A stretch of DNA of 35,533 nt from Verrucomicrobiaceae bacterium (GTDB taxonomy: Bacteria > Verrucomicrobiota > Verrucomicrobiia > Verrucomicrobiales > Verrucomicrobiaceae): the NCBI GenBank assembly GCA_021151605.1, contig JAGKWZ010000028.1, forward strand, positions 1 through 35,533. Direction: 5' to 3'. This document shows, one piece after another, positions 1 to 8,486 of this stretch; position 1 is the stretch's first letter, and each line of letters begins with the position of its first letter. The notes under the pieces are model-generated. The model saw only the letters and a list, made by a program, of their open reading frames with translations. It was not told the origin of the DNA and made no database searches. Position numbers and translations under genes: made by a program.

Positions 1-1587
1 CTGCTGGCAAGTGATGCGGGCACTCCTGCCCGCAATGAAAGCGCTGGAACTGCGGGCAAGAGTGCCCGCATCACCTTGGCGCTTCAGCTTATCAGCGGCT
101 TCCAGCTCGCCTCGCTCGAAGGTGATTTGGTGTCGCTCGTCAAGGAAGCCAAAGACAAAAGCAACATCCTCACCACCCTCCGCGATCTCCGCAGCGCCGA
201 AGCCGATCTCTTTGCCTCCCTCGCGAAATCCGATCCCGATCCCCTCACGCGCGATGCCGCGCTCGAAGCCCTCGCTGCCTCACGTTCGCCGGAAGCCGCC
301 GCGAAGCTCCTCGCGCTCTATCCTTCACTTCAGCCCGCGCAGCGCCGCAGCGCCCTGAACGCACTCTCCAGCAGCAAAGCCGGAGCAAAAACCATCGTCA
401 CCGCTTTGCTCGACAAAACTCTGCCGCAGGCCGACCTCGACGGCCCCACCGTCGAGCGACTCGCCACCGTGCTCGGCGATGATCCTGCCATCACGAAACT
501 CCAGCAGCAGCTCGGCGGCATCTTCCGCGAGGTCTTGCTGCTCGACGGCCAGGACACCGCATGGGTCGATTCCAAGATCACGCTCGACGGCCCCTTCACC
601 ATCGAAGCCTGGGTGCGACTCGCCCCCGGCATCGGCAATGAAGACAGCCTCATCGGCGTGAAGGGCGGCGTGGACATGAACTTCTTCGGCGGAAAATTCC
701 GCGTCTATGCCGGCTCCGAGCTGCACGACGTCTGCGTGGCCACCAAACCCATGACACCCGACCTCTGGACCCACCTCGCCGTCACCCGCGATGCCCAAGG
801 CATCATCCGCATCTACCAAAACGGCGAACTCGACGCCACCGGCACCAAGCCCGCGCTCGCGAAGTGGGAAAACTGCCAGATCGCCTGGAGCGGCCCCAAA
901 AAAGGCACCGAGGGAGCCATGATGGAGTTCCGGGTGTGGAAGGTGGCACGGAGCGCTAACGAGATCCGTGCGACTTTCGACAGGTCCGTTGGAGTGAAGG
1001 CTTTAGCCGATGCTGGAAGCGCACCGCTACTCCCACTCGCCCCAGATCGCCTAAAGGCTGGACTCCAACCGAACAAAGGTGCCCGCATCGCCAAAACCAT
1101 CGACACCCCGCCGCTGCTCACCGAAGAAGCCGCGAAGGCCCTCGACACCAAATTCGCCAAATTCACCGCCTTGGCCCCCAAAGGCAATGCGGCGAACGGA
1201 AAAGCCCTCAGCGCCCTCTGCATGGCCTGTCATCAGATCGGCAGCGCCGGTGGTCAAATCGGCCCGAACCTCTCCGGTGCTGGCGCGATGGGCTTGGAGG
1301 CCGTGTTGCGCAACATCCTCACGCCGAACGCCGCCATGGAGCCCGGTTACCGCATCTACCGCGTCGAAATGAAGAACGGCGACCTCATCGACGCCTTCTT
1401 CGTCAGCGAAGACAAAGACGCCGTCGTCATCCGCCAAGCCGGCCTCCCCGACCGCCGCGTCCCCAAAGCCGACATCCGCAGCACCAAGTTCATCCGCCGC
1501 TCCCTGATGCCCGAAGGCCTGCTCGATGCGCTGCCGGACCAGAGCGTGGCCGATTTGCTCGCGTATTTGATGACGCTGAAGGGCTAG
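1..1587 (+). CDS. PVC-type heme-binding (cytochrome c) protein with LamG-like domain, 5'-truncated
   Basis: The frame is open from the first base of the window, so the N-terminus lies upstream; 528 residues are visible. Numbered from the window edge, an Ala/Leu-rich helical part resembling HEAT repeats (about 30-165) is followed by a concanavalin/LamG-like beta-sandwich (about 180-315, with FTIEAWVRL and WTHLAVTRD). A C-terminal cytochrome c domain carries CMACH (Cys407, Cys410, His411) and the GPNLSGAG stretch. The C-terminal architecture is that of the Planctomycetes/Verrucomicrobia heme-binding domain often fused to PQQ-type dehydrogenase propellers. Probable role is periplasmic electron transfer in sugar or polyol oxidation, but the catalytic part is not in view. 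Two palindromic repeats lie in frame, at the extreme 5' end and in the linker between the LamG and heme domains. Confidence 0.85.
   Translation: MLASDAGTPARNESAGTAGKSARITLALQLISGFQLASLEGDLVSLVKEAKDKSNILTTLRDLRSAEADLFASLAKSDPDPLTRDAALEALAASRSPEAAAKLLALYPSLQPAQRRSALNALSSSKAGAKTIVTALLDKTLPQADLDGPTVERLATVLGDDPAITKLQQQLGGIFREVLLLDGQDTAWVDSKITLDGPFTIEAWVRLAPGIGNEDSLIGVKGGVDMNFFGGKFRVYAGSELHDVCVATKPMTPDLWTHLAVTRDAQGIIRIYQNGELDATGTKPALAKWENCQIAWSGPKKGTEGAMMEFRVWKVARSANEIRATFDRSVGVKALADAGSAPLLPLAPDRLKAGLQPNKGARIAKTIDTPPLLTEEAAKALDTKFAKFTALAPKGNAANGKALSALCMACHQIGSAGGQIGPNLSGAGAMGLEAVLRNILTPNAAMEPGYRIYRVEMKNGDLIDAFFVSEDKDAVVIRQAGLPDRRVPKADIRSTKFIRRSLMPEGLLDALPDQSVADLLAYLMTLKG
11..74. repeat. REP-like inverted repeat, in frame within a coding region
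   Basis: Two 23-nt arms at 11-33 and 52-74 are reverse complements of each other with a single mismatch, separated by 18 nt. Each arm is itself partly palindromic (GCGGGCA...TGCCCGC). The size and GC-rich foldback form resemble REP/REPIN elements mobilised by RAYT transposases; no RAYT gene is in the window. The reading frame of the first gene runs through it without a stop. Confidence 0.7.
988..1069. repeat. Imperfect palindromic element in the linker of the heme-binding protein
   Basis: Arms at 988-1009 and 1048-1069 are complementary at 18 of 22 positions (GTTGGAGT at the outer ends, CTTTAG toward the inside), with a 38-nt centre. The element is translated in frame between the LamG-like and cytochrome c domains, where a new peptide segment would be tolerated. 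It is a different sequence family from the repeat at 11-74. Confidence 0.5.
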
Positions 1588-1623
1588 GCGGCATTTAGTC
1601 GAGGGAGACTTACCCAAGGCAAC

Positions 1624-2187
1624 ATGAATACAATCCACCCCTCCATGCACATCCGATTCATCGCTCTTCTCATGCTGGCCGTTCTCACCAACGCTGCTCG
1701 AGCGGATCAATTCGTTCTCTTCGATACCACTTTCACCTTCACGCAGGAGGACGCGCTAAATTCAAAACCCAGTCAGTCGCACTACTACCTCAAAGACGAC
1801 CGCCTGAATCCTCTGCGCCCGAAGGACTGGACCGCGCCAGTCGATTACCGCAACGGCACGGTGCATCTGCGGCTCGAAGTGCTCGAAAAACCGGGTGACC
1901 AGCCCACGTCGTGGAGCGTGTGCTACATCCCCTACAAAGGGCAAAACCACGGCTATGGCTGCATCGGCACAGGTCCGTATTCGAAGACAGGCGTGATCGA
2001 GAAGGACCTCTCCATGACTACTTTCTGGCAAAACAACGACATCATCTGGAGCGAGGGCATCAAAGAGATGCATCTCGTCCTCAAAGACGACAAAAACCTC
2101 CACGCCCACAAGCGCCCCGATCCTGAGAAGTTCTTCCCCACGAAAGTGCGGATGACACTGATCCAGGTATCGAAGGGCGCGAAGTAG
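1624..2187 (+). CDS. Small secreted protein of unknown function
   Basis: A 187-residue protein with a clear Sec signal peptide (hydrophobic run FIALLMLAVL, likely cleavage after ARA near residue 28). The mature part is rich in aromatic and charged residues and predicted mostly beta; it has two cysteines in WSVCYIPYKG and YGCIGTG that could form a disulfide in the periplasm. No catalytic motif or named family is recognised. A second in-frame ATG at 1645 gives a more conventional signal peptide and could be the true start. It lies 36 bp after the heme-binding gene on the same strand, so cotranscription is plausible, and it converges on the hydrolase gene 13 bp downstream. Confidence 0.75.
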   Translation: MNTIHPSMHIRFIALLMLAVLTNAARADQFVLFDTTFTFTQEDALNSKPSQSHYYLKDDRLNPLRPKDWTAPVDYRNGTVHLRLEVLEKPGDQPTSWSVCYIPYKGQNHGYGCIGTGPYSKTGVIEKDLSMTTFWQNNDIIWSEGIKEMHLVLKDDKNLHAHKRPDPEKFFPTKVRMTLIQVSKGAK

Positions 2188-2200
2188 CACGAAGCCTTGA

Positions 2201-3853
2201 TTACTCCAACGTCGGCAAGATCACTCGGGAGGCGTGTTTGGCATCGTGCCAGATGGTGTTGATCGCGGCGACGCCGGGCTCGGTGACGAAATGGGTGATG
2301 GGGCTTCCGGTTTGTGTGTTCGGCTCGAAATACGGTGCGCCGGTGCTGGCGATAGTGATGCGCAATTGGTGCCCTTTGTTGAAGATGATGCTCACCCAGC
2401 CGATGTCCCAGGCGAGCTTGGTCACCTGGCCGGGCACCAGCAGCTTTTGATGATCAAAGCCCTCGTGATAACGAGCACGCAGCGGGTAATCGACCAGCAG
2501 GATGGAGCGGCCATCGGGATACACATCGGTCACGCGCAGTACGAAGTCAGTGTCCTTCGCCGTCGAGGAAACGAAGACCTCGGCTTTGATGCGGCCGGTG
2601 ACTTCGAGCGGCTCGGTGAGCACATCGCTGGTCCAGGTGCGGACCTCCGCCTGCTCTTCAAACGCGCGGGCGTCTTTGGCTCCGGGGAAACCAACGGTGT
2701 TCAGGATCATCGGGCGCACAGGGTCACTCGCATACGAAGTGCTGGCGCTGGGCACTGAGGGTTTCTTGGGAGCTAGCTTGCCATCGGGTTGCAGGAACCA
2801 ATCCGCTGCCGTGCTCGCAGGCGGGAAGTCTTTGGCCTCGCGCCACACATTGCCAGGAGCCCCGGCTTCACCGCAGGCTCCCATGACGTAGTATTTCACA
2901 GGTGTGTCTTTCTCGATGCCGTTGTTCTCGCCTTTGAGGTAGTGATTGAACCACTTCGTCATGTGCGCGTACACATCGAAGAAGGCATTCTCCGGGAACA
3001 CGAGTTCGCCGATCTTGTTCGACTTGGGATAGCCCCCATGCAGCCAGGGGCCAATGATTAGCTGCTGCTGCCCGCGTGAGTTTGGCCCCCCTTTGTCATT
3101 GCGCCCGATGAAGCTCGCCACGCTGCCCTGGCACATGAAATCAAACCAACTGCCAATGGTGAAGCAGGGGTAGTTCATCTTGTCGAAATGGAGCGACGCA
3201 TCTTCGTCCTTCCAGAAGTCGTCATAGTCGGGATGCTGGTCCCACTCACGCAGCATGGCTTCGTTGTCCTTGATGTCGCGTGCCACCGCGCCGCCCTTGA
3301 TGAAGCGCTGCGGCTTCGTTGCGCCACCGATACGGTAGCCTTCATGATACAGGCTCAAGCCGGTATCCGTCATGTATTGCGCCACCAAGTGTGGTGGCTG
3401 AGTCACCGCGAGATAGTTCTGCGCATAGCCCGCCTGCGATCCGCCATAGGTGCCGATCTTTCCCGTGCACCAAGGCTGCGCGGCGAGCCATTCGCACACA
3501 TCGTAGCCATCGCGCAGCTCGCCCCATTGCAGCCCACGATAGCCGCGATACACGCCCTCGCTCAGGTGCGTGCCGCGATAGTTCACCAGCGCGATGACGA
3601 AGCCACCTTCGGCAAATTTAGCTGCCGCTTTGCGTGATCCCGCACTGGAAATGTCTGCGTAGCGCTGCTCGAAGATCGCTGGCCACTTGCCTTTGCCCTG
3701 CGGAAAGAAGACGTAGGCCGACAGGCGCTTGCCATCCCGCATCGGGATCATGATGTGCTCCTCACGAACGGTGCCAAAATCGATTTTGGGGAGGTCCGCG
3801 GCGAGGAGGGCGCTATGAATAGCGAGACAGGACAAGAGCAGGAATAGGCGCAT
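2201..3853 (-). CDS. Secreted CocE/NonD-family alpha/beta hydrolase (X-Pro dipeptidyl-peptidase S15-like)
   Basis: A 550-residue protein with an N-terminal signal peptide (residues 1-19, ending LLAA). The hydrolase core shows the features of the CocE/S15 family: GGSQAGY nucleophile elbow (Ser139), the SWFDF segment carrying the acid (Asp238) and GPWLHGG with the catalytic histidine (His272). The C-terminal part (about 350-550) is the jelly-roll domain typical of the family (acts in acyl or peptide recognition). The expected reaction is hydrolysis of an ester or amide bond (family members cleave X-Pro dipeptides, cocaine or glutaryl-cephalosporins); the substrate cannot be read from sequence. 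Length is normal for the family. It is divergent from the PHP-like gene, with a 103-bp shared upstream region. Confidence 0.9.
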   Translation of the reverse strand: MRLFLLLSCLAIHSALLAADLPKIDFGTVREEHIMIPMRDGKRLSAYVFFPQGKGKWPAIFEQRYADISSAGSRKAAAKFAEGGFVIALVNYRGTHLSEGVYRGYRGLQWGELRDGYDVCEWLAAQPWCTGKIGTYGGSQAGYAQNYLAVTQPPHLVAQYMTDTGLSLYHEGYRIGGATKPQRFIKGGAVARDIKDNEAMLREWDQHPDYDDFWKDEDASLHFDKMNYPCFTIGSWFDFMCQGSVASFIGRNDKGGPNSRGQQQLIIGPWLHGGYPKSNKIGELVFPENAFFDVYAHMTKWFNHYLKGENNGIEKDTPVKYYVMGACGEAGAPGNVWREAKDFPPASTAADWFLQPDGKLAPKKPSVPSASTSYASDPVRPMILNTVGFPGAKDARAFEEQAEVRTWTSDVLTEPLEVTGRIKAEVFVSSTAKDTDFVLRVTDVYPDGRSILLVDYPLRARYHEGFDHQKLLVPGQVTKLAWDIGWVSIIFNKGHQLRITIASTGAPYFEPNTQTGSPITHFVTEPGVAAINTIWHDAKHASRVILPTLE

Positions 3854-3956
3854 GAGGATGATACGCCACCTCTTGGGAATGCCTTGCCGATGGATGAGAT
3901 AACCTTGGTATGTTCATCGGCTGAAAGGATCAGGAAAAACAAGCCGACTGCCCTGG

Positions 3957-5531
3957 ATGAAACGAAGACGCATGCTTGCTACCCTCGCCACAATGCCTGC
4001 CTCGGCATCGTGGAGCGCTACCGCTGGACGTGATCTCGAGAATCCCTATGCGGCGGTAGATTGGGATGGCTGGGAGTGCCTGCACTCCATGTCCCATCAG
4101 CATCAAGGCCAGACAGATGCCTCACGCGATGGCTTTGTGGACATGGGCTATGGCCACTTCGCCTTTAGCAACTACTACCCCTCCGCACCGACGTATCCGC
4201 TTCCTCAGGACTATGCCGCGAAGCATCCACACCTCTTCGCAGCACCGAACGCGGAGCATCATTCATATACGGACACGGGCCTGCATGCGAACGCGCTCGG
4301 CAGCCTGCTCGCGACAGGTTATGGTAGCCATGTGAGCATGAAGAAGTGCGCCACTTCACCGATCTCGCATCGCTTTGAAGGATTGAACGTCTTCGACGAT
4401 CAGCGGCCATGGCTTGGCGTGTATCGGTTGGATGTCAGCCTTGTGGCCAAGACAGGCAAACCAACAGCACGGCTCAGCGTCGAAGGCGCGAACGAGTGCG
4501 ACTTCCGCAAAGCTTTTGCGGACAAGGGAGCGATCCATGACCTTGAGCTGCCTCCAGGGAGCCACACGCTTTATTTGCGGAGCACGGAGCCGAGTATCGG
4601 CACGAAGCTCATGTTTGATGCCGAATCCATGGACGTGACGCAGTTTCGGCTCATGCAGGGCACGAATCGGCCATGGCGGGGTGTCTTCCGTGAGGCCTTC
4701 GAAAAGCTGCAATACGCCGATGGCGGCGGCATGACGCTGAATCATCCTACAGGAAAGATGAGCGACTATCTGCCGATGCTCGACTTCGATCCGCGTGTGC
4801 TAGGCATCGAGGTGTGGAATCAGCTCACCTCGGGCTTTGGCTCCAGTCGCGGCTTTTACGATCATAGTGGAGAGCCAAATCTGCACTTCTACCAGCTCTG
4901 GGATGACATCCTGCGCACTGGCCGACGTTGCTGGGGGTTTTTCGTCAAAGACCACAACACCTACGGACGCGGTCGCAACGTGTTGCTTGTTCCGAAGTTG
5001 GCTGAGCTTAGCGCGCCTGAACGCGAAGCAGCAGCGCTGTGTGCGTATCGGCAGGGCACGTTCTTTGGCTCCGTGGCTTCGTTGGCCACCAGTGAGGCCG
5101 GGGAAGTCATCGCTCCTTTTGATCGCAGTGATTTTCGTTTCAGCCGTATCGTCGTCCAAGACGATACATTGCGAGTCGCCGTGTCTGGCAACGATACCAA
5201 ACGACCCAGGGTGCAGATCCGCTTCGTGACCAATCAAGGAATCGCCAGCATCGTAGATGCATCGAGCGCTGAGTTTCAGCTCAAGCGCGATGCCAGCGGC
5301 CAACTCGTAGTTCAATTCATTCGTGTGGAGGCCTTTGCGTATCCCGAAACGCATCTACAAGGCGAGCCTCTCACCGCCGAGAGACTGCGTGGCCTGACCG
5401 TCCATGACATCTCTCTTCTCCACGATCAAAAAGCCCTACGAGGCCCGGCCTTTGCCAGCACCGTCCCAGCTCTTCGCACGCCAATCCCCATCGTGGATAT
5501 GATCTTCTCCCAGCCTCTAAGGCGGGTGTGA
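3957..5531 (+). CDS. Tat-exported PHP-domain-like protein
   Basis: A 524-residue protein starting with a twin-arginine-like leader (KRRRMLATLA). A His-rich motif at about residues 42-50 (LHSMSHQHQ), LNHPTGK near 262-268, IEVWN near 284-288 and VKDHNTYG near 329-336 occur in the order of the metal-binding motifs of PHP phosphoesterases (HxH, HP, E, DxH). A beta-rich insertion (about 140-225) interrupts the fold and the last 150 residues resemble a carbohydrate-binding-like sandwich. A periplasmic metal-dependent hydrolase is likely, with unknown substrate; the assignment rests on motif order. No good Shine-Dalgarno precedes the ATG, and the twin-arginine leader supports this start. Confidence 0.65.
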   Translation: MKRRRMLATLATMPASASWSATAGRDLENPYAAVDWDGWECLHSMSHQHQGQTDASRDGFVDMGYGHFAFSNYYPSAPTYPLPQDYAAKHPHLFAAPNAEHHSYTDTGLHANALGSLLATGYGSHVSMKKCATSPISHRFEGLNVFDDQRPWLGVYRLDVSLVAKTGKPTARLSVEGANECDFRKAFADKGAIHDLELPPGSHTLYLRSTEPSIGTKLMFDAESMDVTQFRLMQGTNRPWRGVFREAFEKLQYADGGGMTLNHPTGKMSDYLPMLDFDPRVLGIEVWNQLTSGFGSSRGFYDHSGEPNLHFYQLWDDILRTGRRCWGFFVKDHNTYGRGRNVLLVPKLAELSAPEREAAALCAYRQGTFFGSVASLATSEAGEVIAPFDRSDFRFSRIVVQDDTLRVAVSGNDTKRPRVQIRFVTNQGIASIVDASSAEFQLKRDASGQLVVQFIRVEAFAYPETHLQGEPLTAERLRGLTVHDISLLHDQKALRGPAFASTVPALRTPIPIVDMIFSQPLRRV

Positions 5532-5545
5532 ATGGCCTAAGCCGC

Positions 5546-5565
5546 GCGTGAAGGTGCGATCACGC
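5546..5565. terminator. Possible hairpin between convergent genes
   Basis: A perfect 6-bp stem (GCGTGA / TCACGC) with an 8-nt loop lies in the 58-bp gap between two convergent genes. It has no U-run, so it is only a weak terminator candidate. Confidence 0.25.
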
Positions 5566-5589
5566 ATGAAGCTGAGAGGGTTGGTTTGA

Positions 5590-6525
5590 TCACGCCGTCT
5601 CCGGCATAAAGGTCGGGAAGACGATGCCTTTCGCACCAGCGACCGGTGCGGTGGATTGCGCGACGTGGAGCTCGACGTTGCGAGCACCCCAGGCGTAGGC
5701 GGTGCGCACAAGCGTGGCGGCGGCGCACGGGGCGAGGAAGACGAGTGTCTTGCCGCGCAGACCGTCGAGGGCTTTCCAAAGCAAGGCGATGGCCGTTTCT
5801 TCATCCGCAGCGACGCCAGGGCCGATCATGGTGCAGGAAGGATGCGTGCTCATGCCGAGGAAGCCGTTCACGGTGCCGTCCGCAGCCTCGGAGACGAGCA
5901 GACGCCAGGCACCGACCTCGTTGCGCACGAAGAACGAGAAGTCCTTCTCACGGCGGATGCCTTGCTGCGACTGCTCGAAATCAGCGAGGCGTGTGGTATC
6001 GGCCAAAACAGCCTCGCGGACGTGTTCGCTGCCTGCGGGGGCAGTAGCATTCAGGCCAGTGTCGGGCACGGTGATGAGCAGATCTTGAAAAATGGCTCCC
6101 GGGACAAAACCAAGCCGCGTGTAGAGCGAGAACGAGTCGAGATTGAGCAGGCTCGACACAAGCCGCGCCGGTTTCCCAAGTCGTTTTGCCTTCTCCAGGA
6201 CGAGCGACATCATCTTCTTCGCGACGCCACGCCCTCCCGTATCCGGCGAGGTGGCGACGATGCCGACGGAGACATGCGTTTCACGTTCATGCGAGAAGCA
6301 CACGCCCACAATCTCGCCGCTGTACGTACGTGCGGTGACGCATTCGCCGGGATCGAGCGCCTCATACACATCGGGGAAAAGCGTGAAAGGCGCGTGGCTA
6401 TCGCCAAAACGTGCGCCTTGGCCGAGTCGGCTCTCATACCAGTGGACGAGGGCGCGATGCAGCAGCCGCGCGATGGGTTCGCGGTCGGCGGCGGTGAGAG
6501 GGGTGAAGTCGATGGTTTCGCTCAT
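5590..6525 (-). CDS. GNAT-family N-acetyltransferase, two-domain
   Basis: A 311-residue protein. The N-terminal half carries a GNAT motif A (VGIVATSPDTGGRGVAKKMM, about 87-106), the acetyl-CoA pyrophosphate loop. The C-terminal half has a second, weaker GNAT-like fold, a duplicated arrangement seen in several bacterial acetyltransferases. It transfers an acetyl group from acetyl-CoA to an unknown amine. It is the last gene of the minus-strand run starting at 8857; its ATG lies four bases beyond the stop of a 38-codon ORF, indicating translational coupling. Confidence 0.85.
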   Translation of the reverse strand: MSETIDFTPLTAADREPIARLLHRALVHWYESRLGQGARFGDSHAPFTLFPDVYEALDPGECVTARTYSGEIVGVCFSHERETHVSVGIVATSPDTGGRGVAKKMMSLVLEKAKRLGKPARLVSSLLNLDSFSLYTRLGFVPGAIFQDLLITVPDTGLNATAPAGSEHVREAVLADTTRLADFEQSQQGIRREKDFSFFVRNEVGAWRLLVSEAADGTVNGFLGMSTHPSCTMIGPGVAADEETAIALLWKALDGLRGKTLVFLAPCAAATLVRTAYAWGARNVELHVAQSTAPVAGAKGIVFPTFMPETA

Positions 6526-6528
6526 GGT

Positions 6529-6645
6529 TCAGAGGATTTCCAAACGGAGGTCATGCGGTGAGACGATACGCTGGTGATCGCAAAACTCTTCGGCGGTCTT
6601 GACGACAGACATCTCTATAAGGAAGAGGCAGGCGGGGCTATTCAT
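6529..6645 (-). CDS. 38-codon ORF coupled between the VOC and GNAT genes, or a gene remnant
   Basis: The ATG at 6643-6645 overlaps the stop of the VOC gene and its stop falls just before the start of the GNAT gene, so ribosomes could pass through all three. An internal Met at codon 12 (DNA 6610-6612) begins MSVVKTAEEF, which resembles N-termini of larger Verrucomicrobia proteins containing KTAEEF, so this may be the remnant of a decayed gene. No function is assigned. Confidence 0.35.
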   Translation of the reverse strand: MNSPACLFLIEMSVVKTAEEFCDHQRIVSPHDLRLEIL

Positions 6646-7045
6646 GACTGCTGGTGGGGTTGTGAGCACCAATGAAGACTGCTTCGATACGGTAGCCATC
6701 CGGGTCGATGACATAGGCGGCGAAGTAGTCCGGGCCGTATTCAGGATGCAGCCCCGCGCCGCCATTGTCCGTGCCGCCGTTTGCGAGCGATGCTTCGTGA
6801 AATCGTAGCACTGCCTCTCGCGACAGTGCTGAGAAGGCGACGTGAAATCCATCGCCGGGCACGCCCGCGTTTTGCGGACGGAGTTTGATAGCGAACTTGT
6901 CCTCGCCTGGATGAGTGCCATAGCCAATGAAGGTCGAGTCTTCCCACACACGCTTGTAGCCGAGAGATGCGAGAGCAGCATCGTAGAAGGCAGCGGATTG
7001 AGCGAGATCGGCAACGGCGAAGGAGAGGTGGTGAAGCATGCTCAT
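6638..7045 (-). CDS. VOC (glyoxalase/bleomycin-resistance-like) family protein
   Basis: A 135-residue single-domain protein with the paired beta-alpha-beta-beta-beta modules of the vicinal oxygen chelate superfamily: MLHHLSFAVADLAQSAAFYD at the N-terminus, and the second module ending in FAAYVIDPDGYRIEAVF. His4 or His5 and Glu120 are in the places of metal ligands. Members include glyoxalases, dioxygenases and resistance proteins; the substrate here is unknown. Its start overlaps the stop of the upstream GNAT gene by 4 nt (ATGA). Confidence 0.9.
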   Translation of the reverse strand: MSMLHHLSFAVADLAQSAAFYDAALASLGYKRVWEDSTFIGYGTHPGEDKFAIKLRPQNAGVPGDGFHVAFSALSREAVLRFHEASLANGGTDNGGAGLHPEYGPDYFAAYVIDPDGYRIEAVFIGAHNPTSSHE

Positions 7046-7479
7046 GGTGTAATGTTTTCCTGAATCCGTTTGCCCATGCTCACGCGCGGCTCAACTGCGT
7101 AGCCGAGTGATGCGTAGAATGCCGTCACCGACTCGTTGCCTGCCACGATCTGGAGATTGACCTTCATGCATCCACGCGCGATCAACGCACGCTCCGCATG
7201 AGTGACAAGCTTGGAGCCGACGCCCTGCTTTTGGTAATCCGGATGCACCGCGACGGAGTAGATCCAGCCCCGGTGGCCGTCATATCCGGCCATGATGGTG
7301 CCGATGATCTTGTCGTCGATGATGGCGACGAAGAAGAGCCCGTCCTCGACGGCCAGCTTCTTCTCGATCGCCAGCGCAGGGCGGTTGTGAGCTGTTTCAT
7401 AGCCGAACACAGCCTCCCACAAGGCGATGACCTGAGCGCGATGGGCGCTGTCGTTGAAGGTGCAGATCGTTGGACTCAT
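7042..7479 (-). CDS. YpeA-like GNAT acetyltransferase
   Basis: A 145-residue protein closely matching the pattern of E. coli YpeA: ALWE near the N-terminus, GTIMAGYDGHRGWIYSVAVHPDYQKQ split between beta-4 and motif A, followed by GVGSKL, and a C-terminal FYASLGYAVE segment. It is a cytosolic acetyl-CoA-dependent acetyltransferase of unknown substrate. It follows the DUF5069 gene after 6 bp and overlaps the VOC gene by 4 nt. Confidence 0.9.
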   Translation of the reverse strand: MSPTICTFNDSAHRAQVIALWEAVFGYETAHNRPALAIEKKLAVEDGLFFVAIIDDKIIGTIMAGYDGHRGWIYSVAVHPDYQKQGVGSKLVTHAERALIARGCMKVNLQIVAGNESVTAFYASLGYAVEPRVSMGKRIQENITP

Positions 7480-7485
7480 GGGTGT

Positions 7486-7938
7486 CTATTTCCAAGCGTC
7501 CCGCCACATATCGGGATACCAGCGGCCCTCATCCATCTCGATGAGGTCGAAGTCGGTCAAGACGGTGCCATTGTCGGGCAGGCCATACTGCCTGATCATC
7601 TCTGGGATGAACTCGTCTGTTTCGTCATCATGCCAGCCGCGCTTGCTCATGAAGCTGTTGTAGATGAGCACTTCCTCATCCGTGAGTGTGCGGCCATTGG
7701 CGAAGCACCAGTCGAGCACTTCGGCGTCAGCCTTGCCAGACAGCACCTGGGCTCTCACGTCTTCATAACCGATACGCAGGTAGCGGCATGTCCGCCCGTC
7801 AAAACCCTGGCCGAGCATTTCGTGATACGCATCCGGCAGCTTGCCCTGGGCATGCAGCTGGATTTTGGAGCACATCCTGGCGAAGTAAAACATGCCACGA
7901 GTCTTCTCGAAGCATCCTTTGATTCCTTCAATCTTCAT
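7486..7938 (-). CDS. DUF5069 family protein
   Basis: A 150-residue protein with the hallmark of the DUF5069 family common in Verrucomicrobiota: an N-terminal segment around FARMCSKIQLHAQGKLPDAYH, then LGQGFDGR with a following cysteine, and a helical middle carrying DEEVLIYNSF. No signal peptide or membrane segment is seen and the length is typical. Function is unknown. The start overlaps the stop of the upstream GNAT gene by 4 nt. Confidence 0.8.
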   Translation of the reverse strand: MKIEGIKGCFEKTRGMFYFARMCSKIQLHAQGKLPDAYHEMLGQGFDGRTCRYLRIGYEDVRAQVLSGKADAEVLDWCFANGRTLTDEEVLIYNSFMSKRGWHDDETDEFIPEMIRQYGLPDNGTVLTDFDLIEMDEGRWYPDMWRDAWK

Positions 7939-8486
7939 GGTGGTGGTTGGTTTGGGTCCTGGGTGGCACTTCTCTCGATTTCATAAATACAAGTCGGCTT
8001 GCTCTTCCATTCCACCTCACGCTGGAGCGTCATGCCGATCTTCTCGGCCACCCGACGCGAGGGCATGTTTAGAAGATGGATCAAAGATACAAGCCGACGG
8101 AAGTTCAGGGTGGTGAATCCGTAGCGCAGGCAACCCAAGGCTGCCTCGGTGGCCAGACCCTGCCCCCAAAGATCACGCCGGACGTGATAGCCCACTTCGA
8201 CTTCCTCAACACCCTCCAACTGCTGCCTCACGAGACCGCAATCACCCACGACCTCCCCGGTGGCACGCAAGACCATGGTCCAAAGCCCGTGACCGCGTGT
8301 TTCGTAGCTCCGCCTATTCCAAGTGACCCATGCCTGCATCCGCGCTTCATCAAATGCCGCCGGATAGTGCCGCATGGCCTCCGCATCCCCGAAGACCTTA
8401 AGCAGCGCAGGGGCATCGTCTGGTGTCATTTCGCGCAGCAGCAGCAGCTGAGTCTCGATTACGGCATCTTCACGGTTGTTTTTCAT
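7935..8486 (-). CDS. RimJ/RimL-type GNAT acetyltransferase
   Basis: A 183-residue protein of the ribosomal-protein-acetyltransferase-like GNAT subgroup (Acetyltransf_3): LLLREMTPDDAPALLKVF at the N-terminus, EVEVGYHVRRDLWGQGLATE as motif A, and NMPSRRVAEKIGM, the typical NxxSxxxxEKxG motif. Likely acetylates a protein N-terminus or small amine. It overlaps both neighbours by 4 nt (ATGA), so it is an integral member of the operon. Confidence 0.9.
   Translation of the reverse strand: MKNNREDAVIETQLLLLREMTPDDAPALLKVFGDAEAMRHYPAAFDEARMQAWVTWNRRSYETRGHGLWTMVLRATGEVVGDCGLVRQQLEGVEEVEVGYHVRRDLWGQGLATEAALGCLRYGFTTLNFRRLVSLIHLLNMPSRRVAEKIGMTLQREVEWKSKPTCIYEIERSATQDPNQPPP

Noticed and set aside
5656..6561. 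Plus-strand frame of 301 codons opposite the GNAT gene
   Set aside because: The minus-strand frame has a GNAT motif A and fits the operon; the opposite frame has no recognisable features.
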